A stretch of 64,000 bases of DNA from an uncultured Stenotrophomonas sp. (GCF_945952405.1 NZ_CAMFIA010000001.1:124001-188000), one strand, 5' to 3'; positions 10,002-19,158 are shown, counted from the first letter of the stretch. Made by a program: numbers and translations. The notes: generated by a model not told the origin, from the sequence alone.

Positions 10002-10058
10002 GCAGGTGCCGGCCGCTGGCCGGCACCTGCGTGAAGGAAGAGCCGGCCATTGGCCGGC
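10002..10058. repeat. two REP hairpins between convergent genes
   Basis: A perfect 13-bp stem (10002-10014 with 10018-10030, loop GCT) is followed by a 7-bp stem (10042-10048 with 10052-10058, loop ATT). Both contain the GCCGGCC/GGCCGGC core that recurs throughout the window. They sit between the 3' ends of the SET and DUF1439-like genes and could act as bidirectional terminators. Confidence 0.85.
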
Positions 10059-10064
10059 ACGCCC

Positions 10065-10661
10065 TCATTTGCCCAGCACGCCTGCCGGCACCAGGTTGCC
10101 CAGGCTCTGGTTGAAGGTGACCACCAGCTTGCCGTTCTTCACCTGTGCCGACTGCACCTGCAGTGCGCCGAGCAGGCCGGCCACGGCCGGGTCCAGCTTG
10201 TAGATCGGTTCCCGCTGGGCGTAATCGCTCAGCCAGGCATTGAGCAGGCCGCGGGTGCGCGAATCGAGGCGACCGCCCTGGTTGGCCGGGGTGAAGTCAT
10301 CCAGGGTCGGCTGCTGCAGGTGGAAGCCCTGGGTCTGCGCGTCGTAGCGCAGGCCGCTGCTGAGCTTCACCGTGCCCAGCCGGGCCGGGTTGCCACCGGC
10401 CGTGGCCAGCGCCAGGTCCATGCCGAGGTTCAGTCGTTCGCCGGCCGGAAGGCTCAGTTGCGGGTGGCTCATGGTCAGCGCGATCAGGCCGCCCAGTGCG
10501 CCCTGGGTGCGCGGGAAGCTGCCATCGAGGTACTGCTGTACGTCGCTGGCACCCACCGACAGTTCACGGCCGGAAATGGAAGGGGCCGCCTGTGCACCGA
10601 TCGCCGCAGCGATCAGCACGGTGGAGGCGGCGAGGCGGGTCATCAGGGAACGCAGGCGCAT
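10065..10661 (-). CDS. DUF1439-family envelope protein (YceB-like)
   Basis: This 198-residue exported protein has an N-terminal signal (SLMTRLAASTVLIAAAIGAQA-AP). The mature part resembles the DUF1439/YceB family, which are envelope proteins of unknown role with a SMP/TULIP-like fold. Recognisable parts are ISGRELSVGASDVQQYLDG, the central LNLGMDLALATAGG and the C-terminal VKNGKLVVTFNQSLG. There is no lipobox Cys at the signal cleavage site, so it is probably soluble in the periplasm, unlike YceB, which is a lipoprotein. The family assignment rests on sequence pattern only. Confidence 0.7.
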   Translation of the reverse strand: MRLRSLMTRLAASTVLIAAAIGAQAAPSISGRELSVGASDVQQYLDGSFPRTQGALGGLIALTMSHPQLSLPAGERLNLGMDLALATAGGNPARLGTVKLSSGLRYDAQTQGFHLQQPTLDDFTPANQGGRLDSRTRGLLNAWLSDYAQREPIYKLDPAVAGLLGALQVQSAQVKNGKLVVTFNQSLGNLVPAGVLGK

Positions 10662-10742
10662 GGCGGTGACCGGTGAATGGGGAATGGATGGGGAAAGAGT
10701 AGCCGCGGCGGCTGAATCGTGCGTGCATGCCGCTGCAACGGT

Positions 10743-11285
10743 TCAGTCCAGCGTTGGCCGCAGCTGTGCTGACTGGATCTGCCAGCTGCGACCATCGCTG
10801 CTGGGCTGCACGCGATACCAGCCGCCGAAGCGGAACACGCCGTTGGCGGTGACCGCGCGTATGCGTACCGGTACCTCCAGCAACCGCGGCGGCTGTTGGT
10901 CATCGCGTGCGATCGGGGTCTCGCTGTCGAGGCGCAGGGTGCGCAGGTCCTGCAGCTGGCGCAATGCCGCATCGTCTGCACGGCGGGGATCAACGGGCGC
11001 AATCGCCCAGGCCGCATCGCTGCTGCGGCGATCATGTTCGAGCAGGGCCCGCACGTAACGGTTGAGCATCACCGAAGGCGGCTCGGCATCGCTGGCCAGC
11101 GCGGCGAACAGCGGATCGATCGCCGCCGGCTGCAGTGCCGCCGCCTCGGTTGCGGTACTGGGCCGGGCTGCCGCGGTGGTGGCGGCCGCGGTTGGCGCCG
11201 GCGCCGGTTCCGGCGCGGGCTGCGGAGCTGGCCGTGAACAGCCGAGAAGCAGCAGAGGGGCGATCAACCACAGCCGATGGCGCAT
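10743..11285 (-). CDS. hypothetical lipoprotein
   Basis: This 180-residue protein has a clear lipoprotein signal: LIAPLLLLGC with the acylated Cys at residue 16. A Pro/Ala/Thr-rich linker of about 40 residues follows and probably spans from the membrane. The C-terminal globular part (about residues 55-180) has the motif FRFGGWYRVQPSSDGRSWQI but no family that I recognise. It lies 81 bp upstream of the DUF1439-like gene on the same strand and may be co-transcribed with it. Confidence 0.72.
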   Translation of the reverse strand: MRHRLWLIAPLLLLGCSRPAPQPAPEPAPAPTAAATTAAARPSTATEAAALQPAAIDPLFAALASDAEPPSVMLNRYVRALLEHDRRSSDAAWAIAPVDPRRADDAALRQLQDLRTLRLDSETPIARDDQQPPRLLEVPVRIRAVTANGVFRFGGWYRVQPSSDGRSWQIQSAQLRPTLD

Positions 11286-11341
11286 GCCTGCCTCCTCCCC
11301 GAGGCAATCTGGAGGAGCGCAGTGTATCGGGAGTGCCGGGA

Positions 11342-11650
11342 TCAGCGGGAGGAGGGCAGCTGCTCCAGCGCATCCAGGGACGGCAGTACCTGCGCGGCGA
11401 TAGCGGCCAGCGCATGGCCTTCGGTGCCGGCGTGGCGCTGCACGATGTCACGCAGCAGCTGGGTGGCGATCACCAGGGTCGCGCGTTCGTCGCCGCTCAG
11501 CCCGGCCGTGCGCGGCGCGGCTTCCAGCAGGCGCATCAGGTCGCGGCTGGCACGGTGTTCCAGTTCAATGGTGCAGCGCCCGGTGCACTGCACCCCGTCC
11601 TTTTCGATGGGGGTCACCGAGATCCGGTAGCGGGTGGAGGGGCTGGCCAT
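11342..11650 (-). CDS. small DUF3861-like protein
   Basis: This 102-residue soluble protein begins RYRISVTPIEKDG and ends in a helical ATLVIATQLLRDIVQRH region, a pattern that resembles the DUF3861 family of unknown function. The ATG at 11650 was chosen over an upstream in-frame ATG at 11782 because the intervening residues are arginine/proline-rich and look non-coding. There is no signal peptide. The gene is 56 bp upstream of the lipoprotein gene on the same strand. Confidence 0.6.
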   Translation of the reverse strand: MASPSTRYRISVTPIEKDGVQCTGRCTIELEHRASRDLMRLLEAAPRTAGLSGDERATLVIATQLLRDIVQRHAGTEGHALAAIAAQVLPSLDALEQLPSSR

Positions 11651-11848
11651 GAGGGGATGCTCGCCGTAGCTGTGGAGGATGTGCCCACCATAGGCAAGGC
11701 CGCGGCCGGCGGCGACGGCCGCCGCTGCACGCAGTGTTCCACCCGGTACGTTCCGGGGCTGGCGCGGAGCGCACGCAGCCAATGGCAGCGGGCATGGACG
11801 GGTATTTCCCGGAATCCGGCACGCTGTGTTGCGGGCCGTGCTTCGGAC

Positions 11849-11879
11849 AAAAAAAACGGGACGGCCAGAGCCGTCCCGT
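11849..11879 (-). terminator. intrinsic terminator of the HU-like gene
   Basis: On the minus strand a 10-bp stem (ACGGGACGGC type, 11856-11865 with 11870-11879, loop of four bases) is followed by a run of eight T. It lies 25 bp after the stop of the HU-like gene and is a textbook Rho-independent terminator. Confidence 0.92.
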
Positions 11880-11903
11880 CGCAGTCCACTTCCGGGCGCG
11901 CGC

Positions 11904-12302
11904 TTAGAGCGCGGCGTCCTTCAGCTTCTTCAGCGGACGCACCTTCAGCTTGGTGGTGGCCGGCTTGGCGGCGAACCACTGCTCTTCCTTGGTGAACGGG
12001 TTGATGCCCTTGCGCTTCGGCTTGGCCGGCACATTGACGGTGGTGATCTTCAGCAGGCCCGGCAGGGTGAACGAGCCAGCGCCCTTCTTGTGCACCGAGG
12101 AGGCGACAGCGCCTTCCAGCGAGGCCAGCACAGCGCGGACGTCCTTGGCGATGACGCCGGAGGCTTCAGCGATGTGTGCAACCAGGCCGGACTTGGTCAG
12201 CACTTCCTTGATCGGCTTCGGAGCGGCCGGCTTGGCGGCTGCCTTCGTCGCGACTTTCTTCACTGCCTTCTTCGGGGCAGCCTTCTTAGCGGTCTTTGCC
12301 AT
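11904..12302 (-). CDS. HU-family DNA-binding protein with histone H1-like lysine/alanine tail
   Basis: This 132-residue nucleoid protein combines a basic, low-complexity N-terminal tail (residues 1-33, in AKKAAPKKAVKKVATKAAAK style) with an HU/IHF fold. The HU part includes VLTKSGLVAHIAEASGV, VHKKGAGSFTLPGLLKI and the DNA-binding arm KPKRKGINPFTKEEQ. Ordinary HU is about 90 residues, so the tail is an addition. It resembles the H1-like extensions seen in some proteobacterial HU proteins and probably increases non-specific DNA compaction. The start is the ATG at 12302, as residues encoded upstream are not HU-like. A promoter (12363-12391) and strong terminator make this a single-gene unit. Confidence 0.9.
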   Translation of the reverse strand: MAKTAKKAAPKKAVKKVATKAAAKPAAPKPIKEVLTKSGLVAHIAEASGVIAKDVRAVLASLEGAVASSVHKKGAGSFTLPGLLKITTVNVPAKPKRKGINPFTKEEQWFAAKPATTKLKVRPLKKLKDAAL

Positions 12303-12673
12303 GGTTTCCTGTTCCGTGAACGGTTGGTTGTTTGGTCGGCGCCGAACCCCGTCGGCAAGCGCAATGTAGGGCAACTCTCGGGCGCCGCCAATAGCCCGAA
12401 GCGTGGAAAGTGCATGTTTTTTCATATCCAGGCCGATTCAGTACATGGCCGGTGGTGCGGGATCGGGGCCGATGAGCGTGTTCACCGCCGCCGGGGGCGC
12501 CATCGGTTGAGCGCGCGAAACCACTGAAAACAAGGAGAAAGTGCGCGACAGGCTGGCGAGGAAGTGTCCACGTACCCGGTTTCCCGCAGGCGCGGGGCAT
12601 GCGGCGGAGCGACGCAGGGCTAACGCGCGCCATGCGAGGGTGACCGTTCATCACCGCCACGCAGGAGCAGCAC
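12303..12673. other. 371-bp intergenic region between divergent HU-like and osmC genes
   Basis: This gap holds the HU promoter near its left end and an AGGAG ribosome binding site for osmC near 12662. I see no conserved gene in it. A short AT-richer stretch around 12405-12425 (TGCATGTTTTTTCATATCC) may be an UP element or nucleoid-protein site for the HU promoter. Confidence 0.6.
12363..12391 (-). promoter_or_regulatory. putative sigma-70 promoter of the HU-like gene
   Basis: On the minus strand TTGGCG (12386-12391) and TACATT (12363-12368) are separated by 17 bp, about 60 bp upstream of the ATG. Four of six bases match the consensus at each element. Confidence 0.5.
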
Positions 12674-13105
12674 ATGGGAATCTCGCGACACGCCACCGCG
12701 CACTGGGAAGGCGATCTGAAGTCGGGCAAGGGACAGTTGAGCACGCCGCAGAGTGGCCTGCTGGACAAGACCCGCTACGGTTTCAACAGCCGCTTCGGCG
12801 ACGAGAAGGGCACCAATCCGGAAGAACTGATCGCCGCCGCGCATGCCGGCTGTTTCACCATGGCGCTGTCGGCCAAGCTCGGCGAAGCCGGTTTCACCCC
12901 GGCCTCGCTGGATACCGAGGCCAAGGTCGACCTGTCGCTGGAGGGCGGCCCGCAGCTGTCGCAGATCCGGCTGAAAGTGAAGGCCGTGGTGCCGGGCATC
13001 GACGCGGCGAAGTTCCGCGCCATCGCCGATGACGCCAAGCAGAACTGCCCGGTTTCCAAGGCGCTGAGCGCGGTGCCGATCAGCCTGGAAGCCGAGCTGG
13101 GCTGA
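12674..13105 (+). CDS. osmC: OsmC family peroxiredoxin
   Basis: This 143-residue thiol peroxidase reduces organic hydroperoxides in the cytoplasm. The two redox cysteines are Cys60 in AAHAGCFTMAL and Cys125 in AKQNCPVSKAL, the same positions as in E. coli OsmC. The GTNPEELIAAAHAGC motif identifies the OsmC subgroup rather than Ohr. The AGGAG sequence about 7 bp before the ATG supports the start. It is transcribed alone, divergent from the HU-like gene and followed by REP hairpins. Confidence 0.95.
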   Translation: MGISRHATAHWEGDLKSGKGQLSTPQSGLLDKTRYGFNSRFGDEKGTNPEELIAAAHAGCFTMALSAKLGEAGFTPASLDTEAKVDLSLEGGPQLSQIRLKVKAVVPGIDAAKFRAIADDAKQNCPVSKALSAVPISLEAELG

Positions 13106-13114
13106 GTGGAGGTG

Positions 13115-13180
13115 GTGCCGGCCGCTGGCCGGCAACTGCATGCATCGATGATCACGGTGGCAGCCGGCCAGTGGCCGGCT
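13115..13180. repeat. pair of REP hairpins
   Basis: Two palindromes with the GCCGGCC core lie between the convergent osmC and phzF-like genes. The second is perfect (AGCCGGCC at 13162-13169 with GGCCGGCT at 13173-13180, loop AGT). They belong to the same repeat type as at 10002-10058 and 36183-36247. Confidence 0.82.
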
Positions 13181-13195
13181 CTGCCCCCAGGGTGA

Positions 13196-14074
13196 TCACC
13201 AGTCCAGGGTGCCGGTGATCACCGTCTGCACCTGGCCGCCGGACCAGACCTCGCCCTCGTCATCGACCTGCAGGGTCAGGCGGGCGTCGTGGCCGACTTC
13301 GCGGCCCTGGCTGACCTCGAACGGCGCGCGGCCGCGCGGTAGCGCATCACGCAGGTCCAGCCACGCCGCCAGCACCGCATTGGCGGCGCCCGAGGCGGCG
13401 TCCTCGAAGCGGCGGCCGTTGCCGACGAACGCACGCACCGCCAGGTCGAAGCCTTCGCGGCCATCGCTGAAGGCATAGGCGAATACGCCCATGCTGTCGC
13501 TGGACTCGGCCAGCGTGGCCACCGCATCCCAGTCCGGGTGCAGGGCGCGCAGGGCTGTTTCATCGGCCACCTGCACCACCCACCAGCTGCGGCCGCCCTG
13601 CATGCGTGCCGGCGGCAGCGCGCCCAGTGGCCAGTCCTTCAGTGCGGCCTGCAGGCGTGGATCGGTGGCCTCGGCGGTCTCGGCCAGCTGTGCACGCGGG
13701 GTGCGGATGGCGATGCGCTGCTGCGCACCCTCGCCACTGACGCGCAGCGGCAGGGCACCGGCGATGCCGTCCTGCACCAGCACGCCGTCAACCGGCGTGG
13801 CCAGGCCCGCCTGCAGCGCGGCATGCGCGGTGCCGACGCTGGGATGGCCGGCGAACGGAACTTCCTTCTGCGGGCTGAACATGCGCAGCCGGTAGCTGCT
13901 GCCGGGCGCCTGTGGCGGGAACACGAAGGTGGTCTCGGGCAGGCGCGTCCAGCGCGCGATGGCCTGCATGTCGGCATCGTCCAGGCCGTCGGCATCGAGC
14001 ACCACGGCCAGTGGATTGCCGGCGCCGGCGCGCGGGGAGAACACATCCAGCTGCAGGAAACGGCGGGTGGACAT
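13196..14074 (-). CDS. PhzF family protein (first of two tandem paralogs)
   Basis: This 292-residue protein has the PhzF/diaminopimelate-epimerase-like double fold, an isomerase-type scaffold of mostly unknown substrates. Typical motifs are FLQLDVFSPRAGAGNPLAVV at the N-terminus, PETTFVFPP, FSPQKEVPFAGHPSVGTAHA, EDAASGAANAVLAAWL and SQGREVG. The catalytic Glu of PhzF corresponds to the PETTF position. It lies directly downstream of a second PhzF-like gene on the same strand, with moderate similarity between the two. There is no phenazine cluster nearby, so a role in phenazine synthesis is unlikely. The ATG at 14074 was chosen because conserved sequence begins there; the frame is open far upstream without family similarity. 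Confidence 0.9.
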   Translation of the reverse strand: MSTRRFLQLDVFSPRAGAGNPLAVVLDADGLDDADMQAIARWTRLPETTFVFPPQAPGSSYRLRMFSPQKEVPFAGHPSVGTAHAALQAGLATPVDGVLVQDGIAGALPLRVSGEGAQQRIAIRTPRAQLAETAEATDPRLQAALKDWPLGALPPARMQGGRSWWVVQVADETALRALHPDWDAVATLAESSDSMGVFAYAFSDGREGFDLAVRAFVGNGRRFEDAASGAANAVLAAWLDLRDALPRGRAPFEVSQGREVGHDARLTLQVDDEGEVWSGGQVQTVITGTLDW

Positions 14075-14183
14075 CAGGGGCACTCCAGGAACAGGTGGCG
14101 CGCAGCTTAGCGCGCCGTTGTGGGGCCGAGCCGATGCCCGGCTGCATTGCGGTTGCGCCGTGCCGGCGAGCGCCGGCGCGGCG

Positions 14184-15059
14184 CTACGGCCAACGGACCT
14201 GGCCATCGATGACCGGCTGCACCTGGCCGCCGATCCAGACCACGCCCTGCGCGTCGACCTCGACGTGTACGCGGCCATCGCGGCCGACCTCGCGACCCTG
14301 GCTGGCCACGTAGCGGCCCTGCTGGCCGGGCAGGGCATCGCGCTGCCGCAGCCAGGCGCCGATCAGCGCATTGGCGCTGCCGGTGACCGGGTCTTCGGGC
14401 ACGCTGGCCGCATCGGCCGGGCAGAACGCGCGCACCACGCGGGCGTGGCTGGCGCCGGCCTCGTCGGCGAACACCGCAACGCCGGTCGCGTCGGTGGCGA
14501 TGCTCCAGTCGCGCAGGGCGGCCATGTCCGGCGCGAAGCCGCGCACGGCGGCGGCATCGCGCAGCGGCAGCAGCCACCAGCGTGCGCCGTTGTCCCACAG
14601 TTCGGGCCGGTGCCCGTGGGCAGCCTGCGACAGCAATGCGGCGGGTGCTGCGTCGGCAGGCGTCGCCAGCCGACGGGCGGCAGGGCTGGCCAGCTGGATG
14701 TGCAGCGCGTCGGCCGGGCCGCTTGCGCGCACCGGCAGCAGTCCCGCCGCGCACTGCTGCAGCAGCGCGCCGTCGCGCGGGCTGGCCAGGCCGCAGGTCA
14801 CTGCCGCCCAGGCCGCGCCAACGCTGGGATGGCCGGCGAATGCCAGCTCCTGGGTCGGGGTGAAGATGCGGATGTGGTAGTCCGCGCCGGGGGCGCTGGG
14901 GCGCAGGAAGAACACCGTCTCGGACAGGTTCAGCCAGGCGGCCAGGGCCTGCATCTGGTCGCCGCAGAGCGGGTCGGCGTCGAGTACGGCCCCCAGGGGA
15001 TTGCCGGTGCCGGGCCGGGTGGCGAAGACATCAAGCTGCAGGTAACGAAGGACGGCCAT
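14184..15059 (-). CDS. PhzF family protein (second tandem paralog)
   Basis: This 291-residue paralog shares the same landmarks: YLQLDVFATRPGTGNPLGAV, SETVFFLRPS, FTPTQELAFAGHPSVGAAWA, PEDPVTGSANALIGAWL and SQGREVGRDG. The two genes are divergent enough to suggest an old duplication with different substrates. The start ATG is 75 bp from the divergent lysAC start, so the two promoters share a short control region. A short GC-rich palindrome of about 14120-14180 (GCCGAGCC...CCGGCTGC and CGCCGGCG types) separates the paralogs. Confidence 0.9.
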   Translation of the reverse strand: MAVLRYLQLDVFATRPGTGNPLGAVLDADPLCGDQMQALAAWLNLSETVFFLRPSAPGADYHIRIFTPTQELAFAGHPSVGAAWAAVTCGLASPRDGALLQQCAAGLLPVRASGPADALHIQLASPAARRLATPADAAPAALLSQAAHGHRPELWDNGARWWLLPLRDAAAVRGFAPDMAALRDWSIATDATGVAVFADEAGASHARVVRAFCPADAASVPEDPVTGSANALIGAWLRQRDALPGQQGRYVASQGREVGRDGRVHVEVDAQGVVWIGGQVQPVIDGQVRWP

Positions 15060-15134
15060 CTACGGTGATATTGCGCTTAGAATCAAAGGTTCCGCCCCCG
15101 AGGGCGGCTTCCCCACATTCTACATAGCCAATCC

Positions 15135-17729
15135 ATGTCAGCTTCCCCCCTTGTCGATCGTTGGATCGTACTGAAGTTCGGCGGCACCTCGGTGTCGCGT
15201 CGTCACCGCTGGGACACGATCGGGAAGCTGGCGAAAAAACGCGCGGAAGAGACCGGCTCGCGCGTGTTGGTGGTGGTTTCCGCGCTGTCCGGGGTCACCA
15301 ACGAGCTGACCGCGATTGCCGACGGCGCGCCGGACAGCCGTGATCGTGTAGCGGCGCTGGTCGAGCGCCATGAGGGCTTCCTGGTCGAACTGGGCCTGGG
15401 CCGCGAGGTGCTGGCCGAGCGCCTGGCGGCGCTGCAGGGCCTGCTGGACGACGCCCGTGCGGCCAGCCGGCCGCTGGACTGGCAGGCCGAAGTGCTGGGC
15501 CAGGGTGAGCTGCTGTCCTCCACGCTCGGTGCAGCCTATCTGCACGCTTCGGGCCTGGACATGGGCTGGATGGACGCCCGCCAGTGGCTGGACGCGATGC
15601 CGCCGCAGCCGAACCAGAGCGACTGGTCGCAGCGCCTGTCGGTGAACTGCCAGTGGCGCGCGGATGCGGACTGGATGCAGCGCTTCCGCGCGCAGCCGAC
15701 CCGCCTGCTGATCACCCAGGGGTTCATCTCGCGGCATGCCGATGGCGGTACCGCCATCCTCGGCCGTGGCGGTTCGGATACCTCGGCGGCGTACTTCGGT
15801 GCGCTGCTCGGCGCCAGCCGCGTGGAGATCTGGACCGACGTGCCGGGCATGTTCAGCGCCAACCCGAAGGATGTGCCGGATGCGCGCCTGCTGACCCGCC
15901 TGGACTATTACGAAGCGCAGGAAATTGCCACCACCGGCGCCAAGGTGCTGCACCCGCGCTCGATCAAGCCATGCCGCGATGGCGGCGTGCCGATGGCGAT
16001 CCTGGATACCGAGCGCCCGGAGCTGCCGGGTACCAGCATCGATGGCAATGCGGCGCCGGTGCCGGGCGTGAAGGCGATCAGCCGCCGCAACGGCATCGTG
16101 CTGGTGTCGATGGAAGGCATCGGCATGTGGCAGCAGGTCGGCTTCCTGGCTGACGTGTTCAACCTGTTCAAGAAGCATGGGTTGTCGGTGGACCTGATCG
16201 GTTCGGCCGAAACCAATGTCACGGTGTCGCTGGATCCGTCCGAGAACCTGGTCAACACCGATGTGCTGGCGGCGCTGTCGGCGGATCTGTCGCAGATCTG
16301 CAAGGTCAAGGTGATCGTGCCGTGCGCGGCGATCACCCTGGTCGGCCGCGGCATGCGTTCGCTGTTGCACAAGCTGTCGGACGTGTGGGCCACCTTCGGC
16401 CGTGAGCGCGTGCACATGATCTCGCAGTCGTCCAACGACCTGAACCTGACCTTCGTCATCGACGAAGCCGATGCCGATGGCCTGCTGCCGATCCTGCATG
16501 CCGAGCTGATCGACAGCGGTGCGATGCCGGTGGAGGAAACCGAAGTGTTCGGCCCGCGCTGGCGCGAAATCGCCGGCACCGTGCGCCCGCGCGGCACGCC
16601 CTGGTGGCGTGGCCAGCGTGCGCACCTGCTGCAGCTGGCCGATGCCGGCACGCCGCGCTACGTCTATCACCTGCCGACGGTTCGCGCGCGCGCCCGTGCG
16701 CTGGCCGCGATCAAGCCGATCGACCAGCGCTACTACGCGATCAAGGCCAACAGCCATCCAGCCATCCTGCAGCTGCTGGAGGCGGAAGGCTTCGGCCTGG
16801 AATGCGTATCGCACGGTGAGTTGAAGCATGTGTTCCAGCACCTTCCGGAGCTGTCGCCCAAGCGCGTGCTGTTCACCCCCAGCTTCTGCCCGCGCAGCGA
16901 GTACGAAGCGGCCTTCGCGCTTGGCGTGACCGTGACCGTCGACAACGTCGAAGCACTGCAGCGCTGGCCGGACCTGTTCCGCAACCGCGAACTCTGGCTG
17001 CGTGTCGATCTGGGCCGTGGCGAAGGCCACCATGCCAAGGTCCGCACCGGTGGCAAGGACTCCAAGTTCGGCCTGCCGATCGCCCGCGTCGACGAGTTCG
17101 TGCGCGCCGCCACGGACCTGGGCAGCCGCGTGGTCGGCCTGCATGCGCACCTGGGCAGCGGCGTGGAAACCTCGCAGCACTGGCGCCTGATGTGCGATGA
17201 ACTGGCCGGTTTCGCCCGCCGCATCGGCAGCGTGCACACCATCGATATCGGCGGTGGCCTGCCGATTCCGTATTCTGCCGAAGACGAGCCGTTCGACCTG
17301 GAGGCGTGGGCCGAAGGGCTGGCCGAGGTCAAGGCACTGCATCCCGCGTTCCGCCTGGCGATCGAACCGGGGCGCTACCTGGTGGCCGAGTCCGGCGTGC
17401 TGCTGACCCATGTCACCCAGGTGGTGGAGAAGGACGGCGTGCGCCGTGTCGGCCTGGATGCCGGCATGAACGCGCTGATGCGCCCGGCCCTGTACGACGC
17501 CTGGCACGACATCGAGAACCTGAGCCGGCAGGGTGGCTATGCCGAAGCGGCGTTCGACGTGGTCGGCCCGATCTGCGAATCCAGCGACGTGTTCGGCAAG
17601 CGCCGCAAGCTGCCGGTGTCGACCGCGCCGGACGACGTGATGCTGATCGCCGACGCCGGCGCCTACGGCTACTCGATGGCCAACACCTACAACCAGCGGG
17701 CGTTGCCGCGCGAAGACGTGATCGAGTGA
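15135..17729 (+). CDS. bifunctional aspartate kinase / diaminopimelate decarboxylase
   Basis: This 864-residue fusion joins the first and last enzymes of lysine biosynthesis. The N-terminal half (about 10-460) is aspartate kinase: LKFGGTSVS at 13-21, the GRGGSDTSAA active-site loop, EIWTDVPGMFSANPKDVPDA, and two ACT domains that probably mediate feedback control by lysine (VSMEGIGMWQQVGFLADVF, ISQSSNDLNLTFV). The C-terminal half (about 470-864) is a PLP-dependent decarboxylase. It has Lys537 in YYAIKANSHP as the PLP lysine, the HLGSGV and DIGGGLPIPY phosphate-binding motifs, and PICESSDVFG with the substrate-binding Cys. Such fusions are typical of Xanthomonadaceae. It supplies lysine and controls flux of meso-DAP, used by the cell-wall genes downstream. 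Confidence 0.97.
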   Translation: MSASPLVDRWIVLKFGGTSVSRRHRWDTIGKLAKKRAEETGSRVLVVVSALSGVTNELTAIADGAPDSRDRVAALVERHEGFLVELGLGREVLAERLAALQGLLDDARAASRPLDWQAEVLGQGELLSSTLGAAYLHASGLDMGWMDARQWLDAMPPQPNQSDWSQRLSVNCQWRADADWMQRFRAQPTRLLITQGFISRHADGGTAILGRGGSDTSAAYFGALLGASRVEIWTDVPGMFSANPKDVPDARLLTRLDYYEAQEIATTGAKVLHPRSIKPCRDGGVPMAILDTERPELPGTSIDGNAAPVPGVKAISRRNGIVLVSMEGIGMWQQVGFLADVFNLFKKHGLSVDLIGSAETNVTVSLDPSENLVNTDVLAALSADLSQICKVKVIVPCAAITLVGRGMRSLLHKLSDVWATFGRERVHMISQSSNDLNLTFVIDEADADGLLPILHAELIDSGAMPVEETEVFGPRWREIAGTVRPRGTPWWRGQRAHLLQLADAGTPRYVYHLPTVRARARALAAIKPIDQRYYAIKANSHPAILQLLEAEGFGLECVSHGELKHVFQHLPELSPKRVLFTPSFCPRSEYEAAFALGVTVTVDNVEALQRWPDLFRNRELWLRVDLGRGEGHHAKVRTGGKDSKFGLPIARVDEFVRAATDLGSRVVGLHAHLGSGVETSQHWRLMCDELAGFARRIGSVHTIDIGGGLPIPYSAEDEPFDLEAWAEGLAEVKALHPAFRLAIEPGRYLVAESGVLLTHVTQVVEKDGVRRVGLDAGMNALMRPALYDAWHDIENLSRQGGYAEAAFDVVGPICESSDVFGKRRKLPVSTAPDDVMLIADAGAYGYSMANTYNQRALPREDVIE

Positions 17730-17805
17730 TCATCACCCGCGCCCTGCACCCGCCCACCGACACGACCCGCGCCGCCGCGCGGGCCGGTGCCTGACCGGAT
17801 ACACC

Positions 17806-19158
17806 ATGACTGCTTTCGATAAACACCAGGTTTCCCGCTTCCGCTTCGTCCGCTGCGATTTCGCTGCGGATACCGGCGTGGCCCGGCTGGTCTACGCCTT
17901 CGACGATGGCCCGGAGATGGTGGAAACCATCAACGTGCCCGGCGCTCCGTTCGTGCTGGACGAGGCGCGTGCGGCGGCCGTGCAGCGCGCGCTGCAACTG
18001 CTGCACCTGATCGCCGGCGTCAGCTATTACAAGGCGGGTGTACCGGAAACGGTCAGCATCGACAGCTATGCCATCGATGCCGGTACCGCTGCGCTGGTGG
18101 AGACGGTCTATCTCAATGGCCTGGGCGAGTTCGCGTACCGCAATGGCCTGAACCTGCGCGGGCGTTTCCGCCTGCCGGTACAGGGCGAGGCGGTGCAGGC
18201 ACCGGTGCTGGGCCTGCGGCCGCACGCGCTGGTGGCGATCGGTGGCGGCAAGGATTCGCTGGTCAGCATCGAAGCCCTGCGCCGTGCCGGCGTGGACGAG
18301 ACGGTGACCTGGATCGGTGGCTCGCAGCTGATCCGTGCCTGCGCCGAGCGCACCGGCCTGCCGACCCTCAACCTCGGTCGCGCGCTGGCACCGGAACTGT
18401 TCGAGCTCAACCGAATGGGCGCCTGGAACGGGCATATCCCGGTCACGGCGGTGAACTCGGCAATCATGGTGTTGGCCGCGCTGCTGCAGGGCGTGGACCA
18501 GGTGGTGTTCTCCAACGAACGTTCGGCCAGCTACGGCAGCCAGATCCCGGGCACCGGCGAAGTGAACCACCAGTGGTCCAAGGGCTGGGCATTCGAGCAG
18601 GCCTTCGGCAGCCATGTGCAGAAGCACGTAGCGGCGGACCTGCAGTACTACTCGCTGCTGCGCCCGATGTCCGAGCTGGCGGTGGCGCGACAGTTCGCCA
18701 AGACCGATTTCTACGACGCGCATTTCTCCAGCTGCAACCGCAACTTCCACATCCTCGGCGAGCGCCCGGTGAACCGCTGGTGCGGCGTCTGCCCGAAGTG
18801 CCATTTCGTGTTCCTGGCGCTGGCGCCGTTCATGCCCAAGACCCGCCTGGTGCGGATCTTCGGCCGCAACCTGCTGGACGATGCCGAACAGGCCGGTGGC
18901 TTCGATGCGCTGCTGGAGTTCCAGGACCACAAGCCGTTTGAATGTGTCGGTGAAGGCCGTGAGTCGCGTGCGGCGATGGCGACCCTGGCACAGCGCCCGG
19001 AGTGGAAGGAAGACGTGCTGGTGAAGCGCTTCTGCAATGAGATCCGGCCGCAGCTGGATGCCGCCGAACTGGAACTGGCGCCGCTGCTGCAGCTGCAGGG
19101 CGAACACCGCATTCCGGCCGCGTTGTGGGAACGGGTGCGTGAAGATTTCGAAGCTTGA
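17806..19158 (+). CDS. murL: UDP-N-acetyl-alpha-D-muramoyl-L-alanyl-L-glutamate epimerase MurL
   Basis: MurL inverts the terminal L-Glu of UDP-MurNAc-L-Ala-L-Glu to D-Glu in an ATP-dependent reaction. It thus replaces the usual glutamate racemase route in Xanthomonas relatives. The 450-residue protein has an ATP-pyrophosphatase-like motif [20 protein letters not shown] near residue 145, [20 protein letters not shown] in the centre and a cysteine-rich [13 protein letters not shown] near residue 325. I recognise it from this pattern and from its gene neighbour murD2, which begins inside its 3' end. The pair defines the pathway described in Xanthomonas oryzae. Confidence 0.93.
   Translation: MTAFDKHQVSRFRFVRCDFAADTGVARLVYAFDDGPEMVETINVPGAPFVLDEARAAAVQRALQLLHLIAGVSYYKAGVPETVSIDSYAIDAGTAALVETVYLNGLGEFAYRNGLNLRGRFRLPVQGEAVQAPVLGLRPHALVAIGGGKDSLVSIEALRRAGVDETVTWIGGSQLIRACAERTGLPTLNLGRALAPELFELNRMGAWNGHIPVTAVNSAIMVLAALLQGVDQVVFSNERSASYGSQIPGTGEVNHQWSKGWAFEQAFGSHVQKHVAADLQYYSLLRPMSELAVARQFAKTDFYDAHFSSCNRNFHILGERPVNRWCGVCPKCHFVFLALAPFMPKTRLVRIFGRNLLDDAEQAGGFDALLEFQDHKPFECVGEGRESRAAMATLAQRPEWKEDVLVKRFCNEIRPQLDAAELELAPLLQLQGEHRIPAALWERVREDFEA

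Noticed and set aside
15138..17507. 789-codon open frame on the minus strand
   Set aside because: It is antisense to the aspartate kinase/DAP decarboxylase fusion, which has all catalytic motifs.
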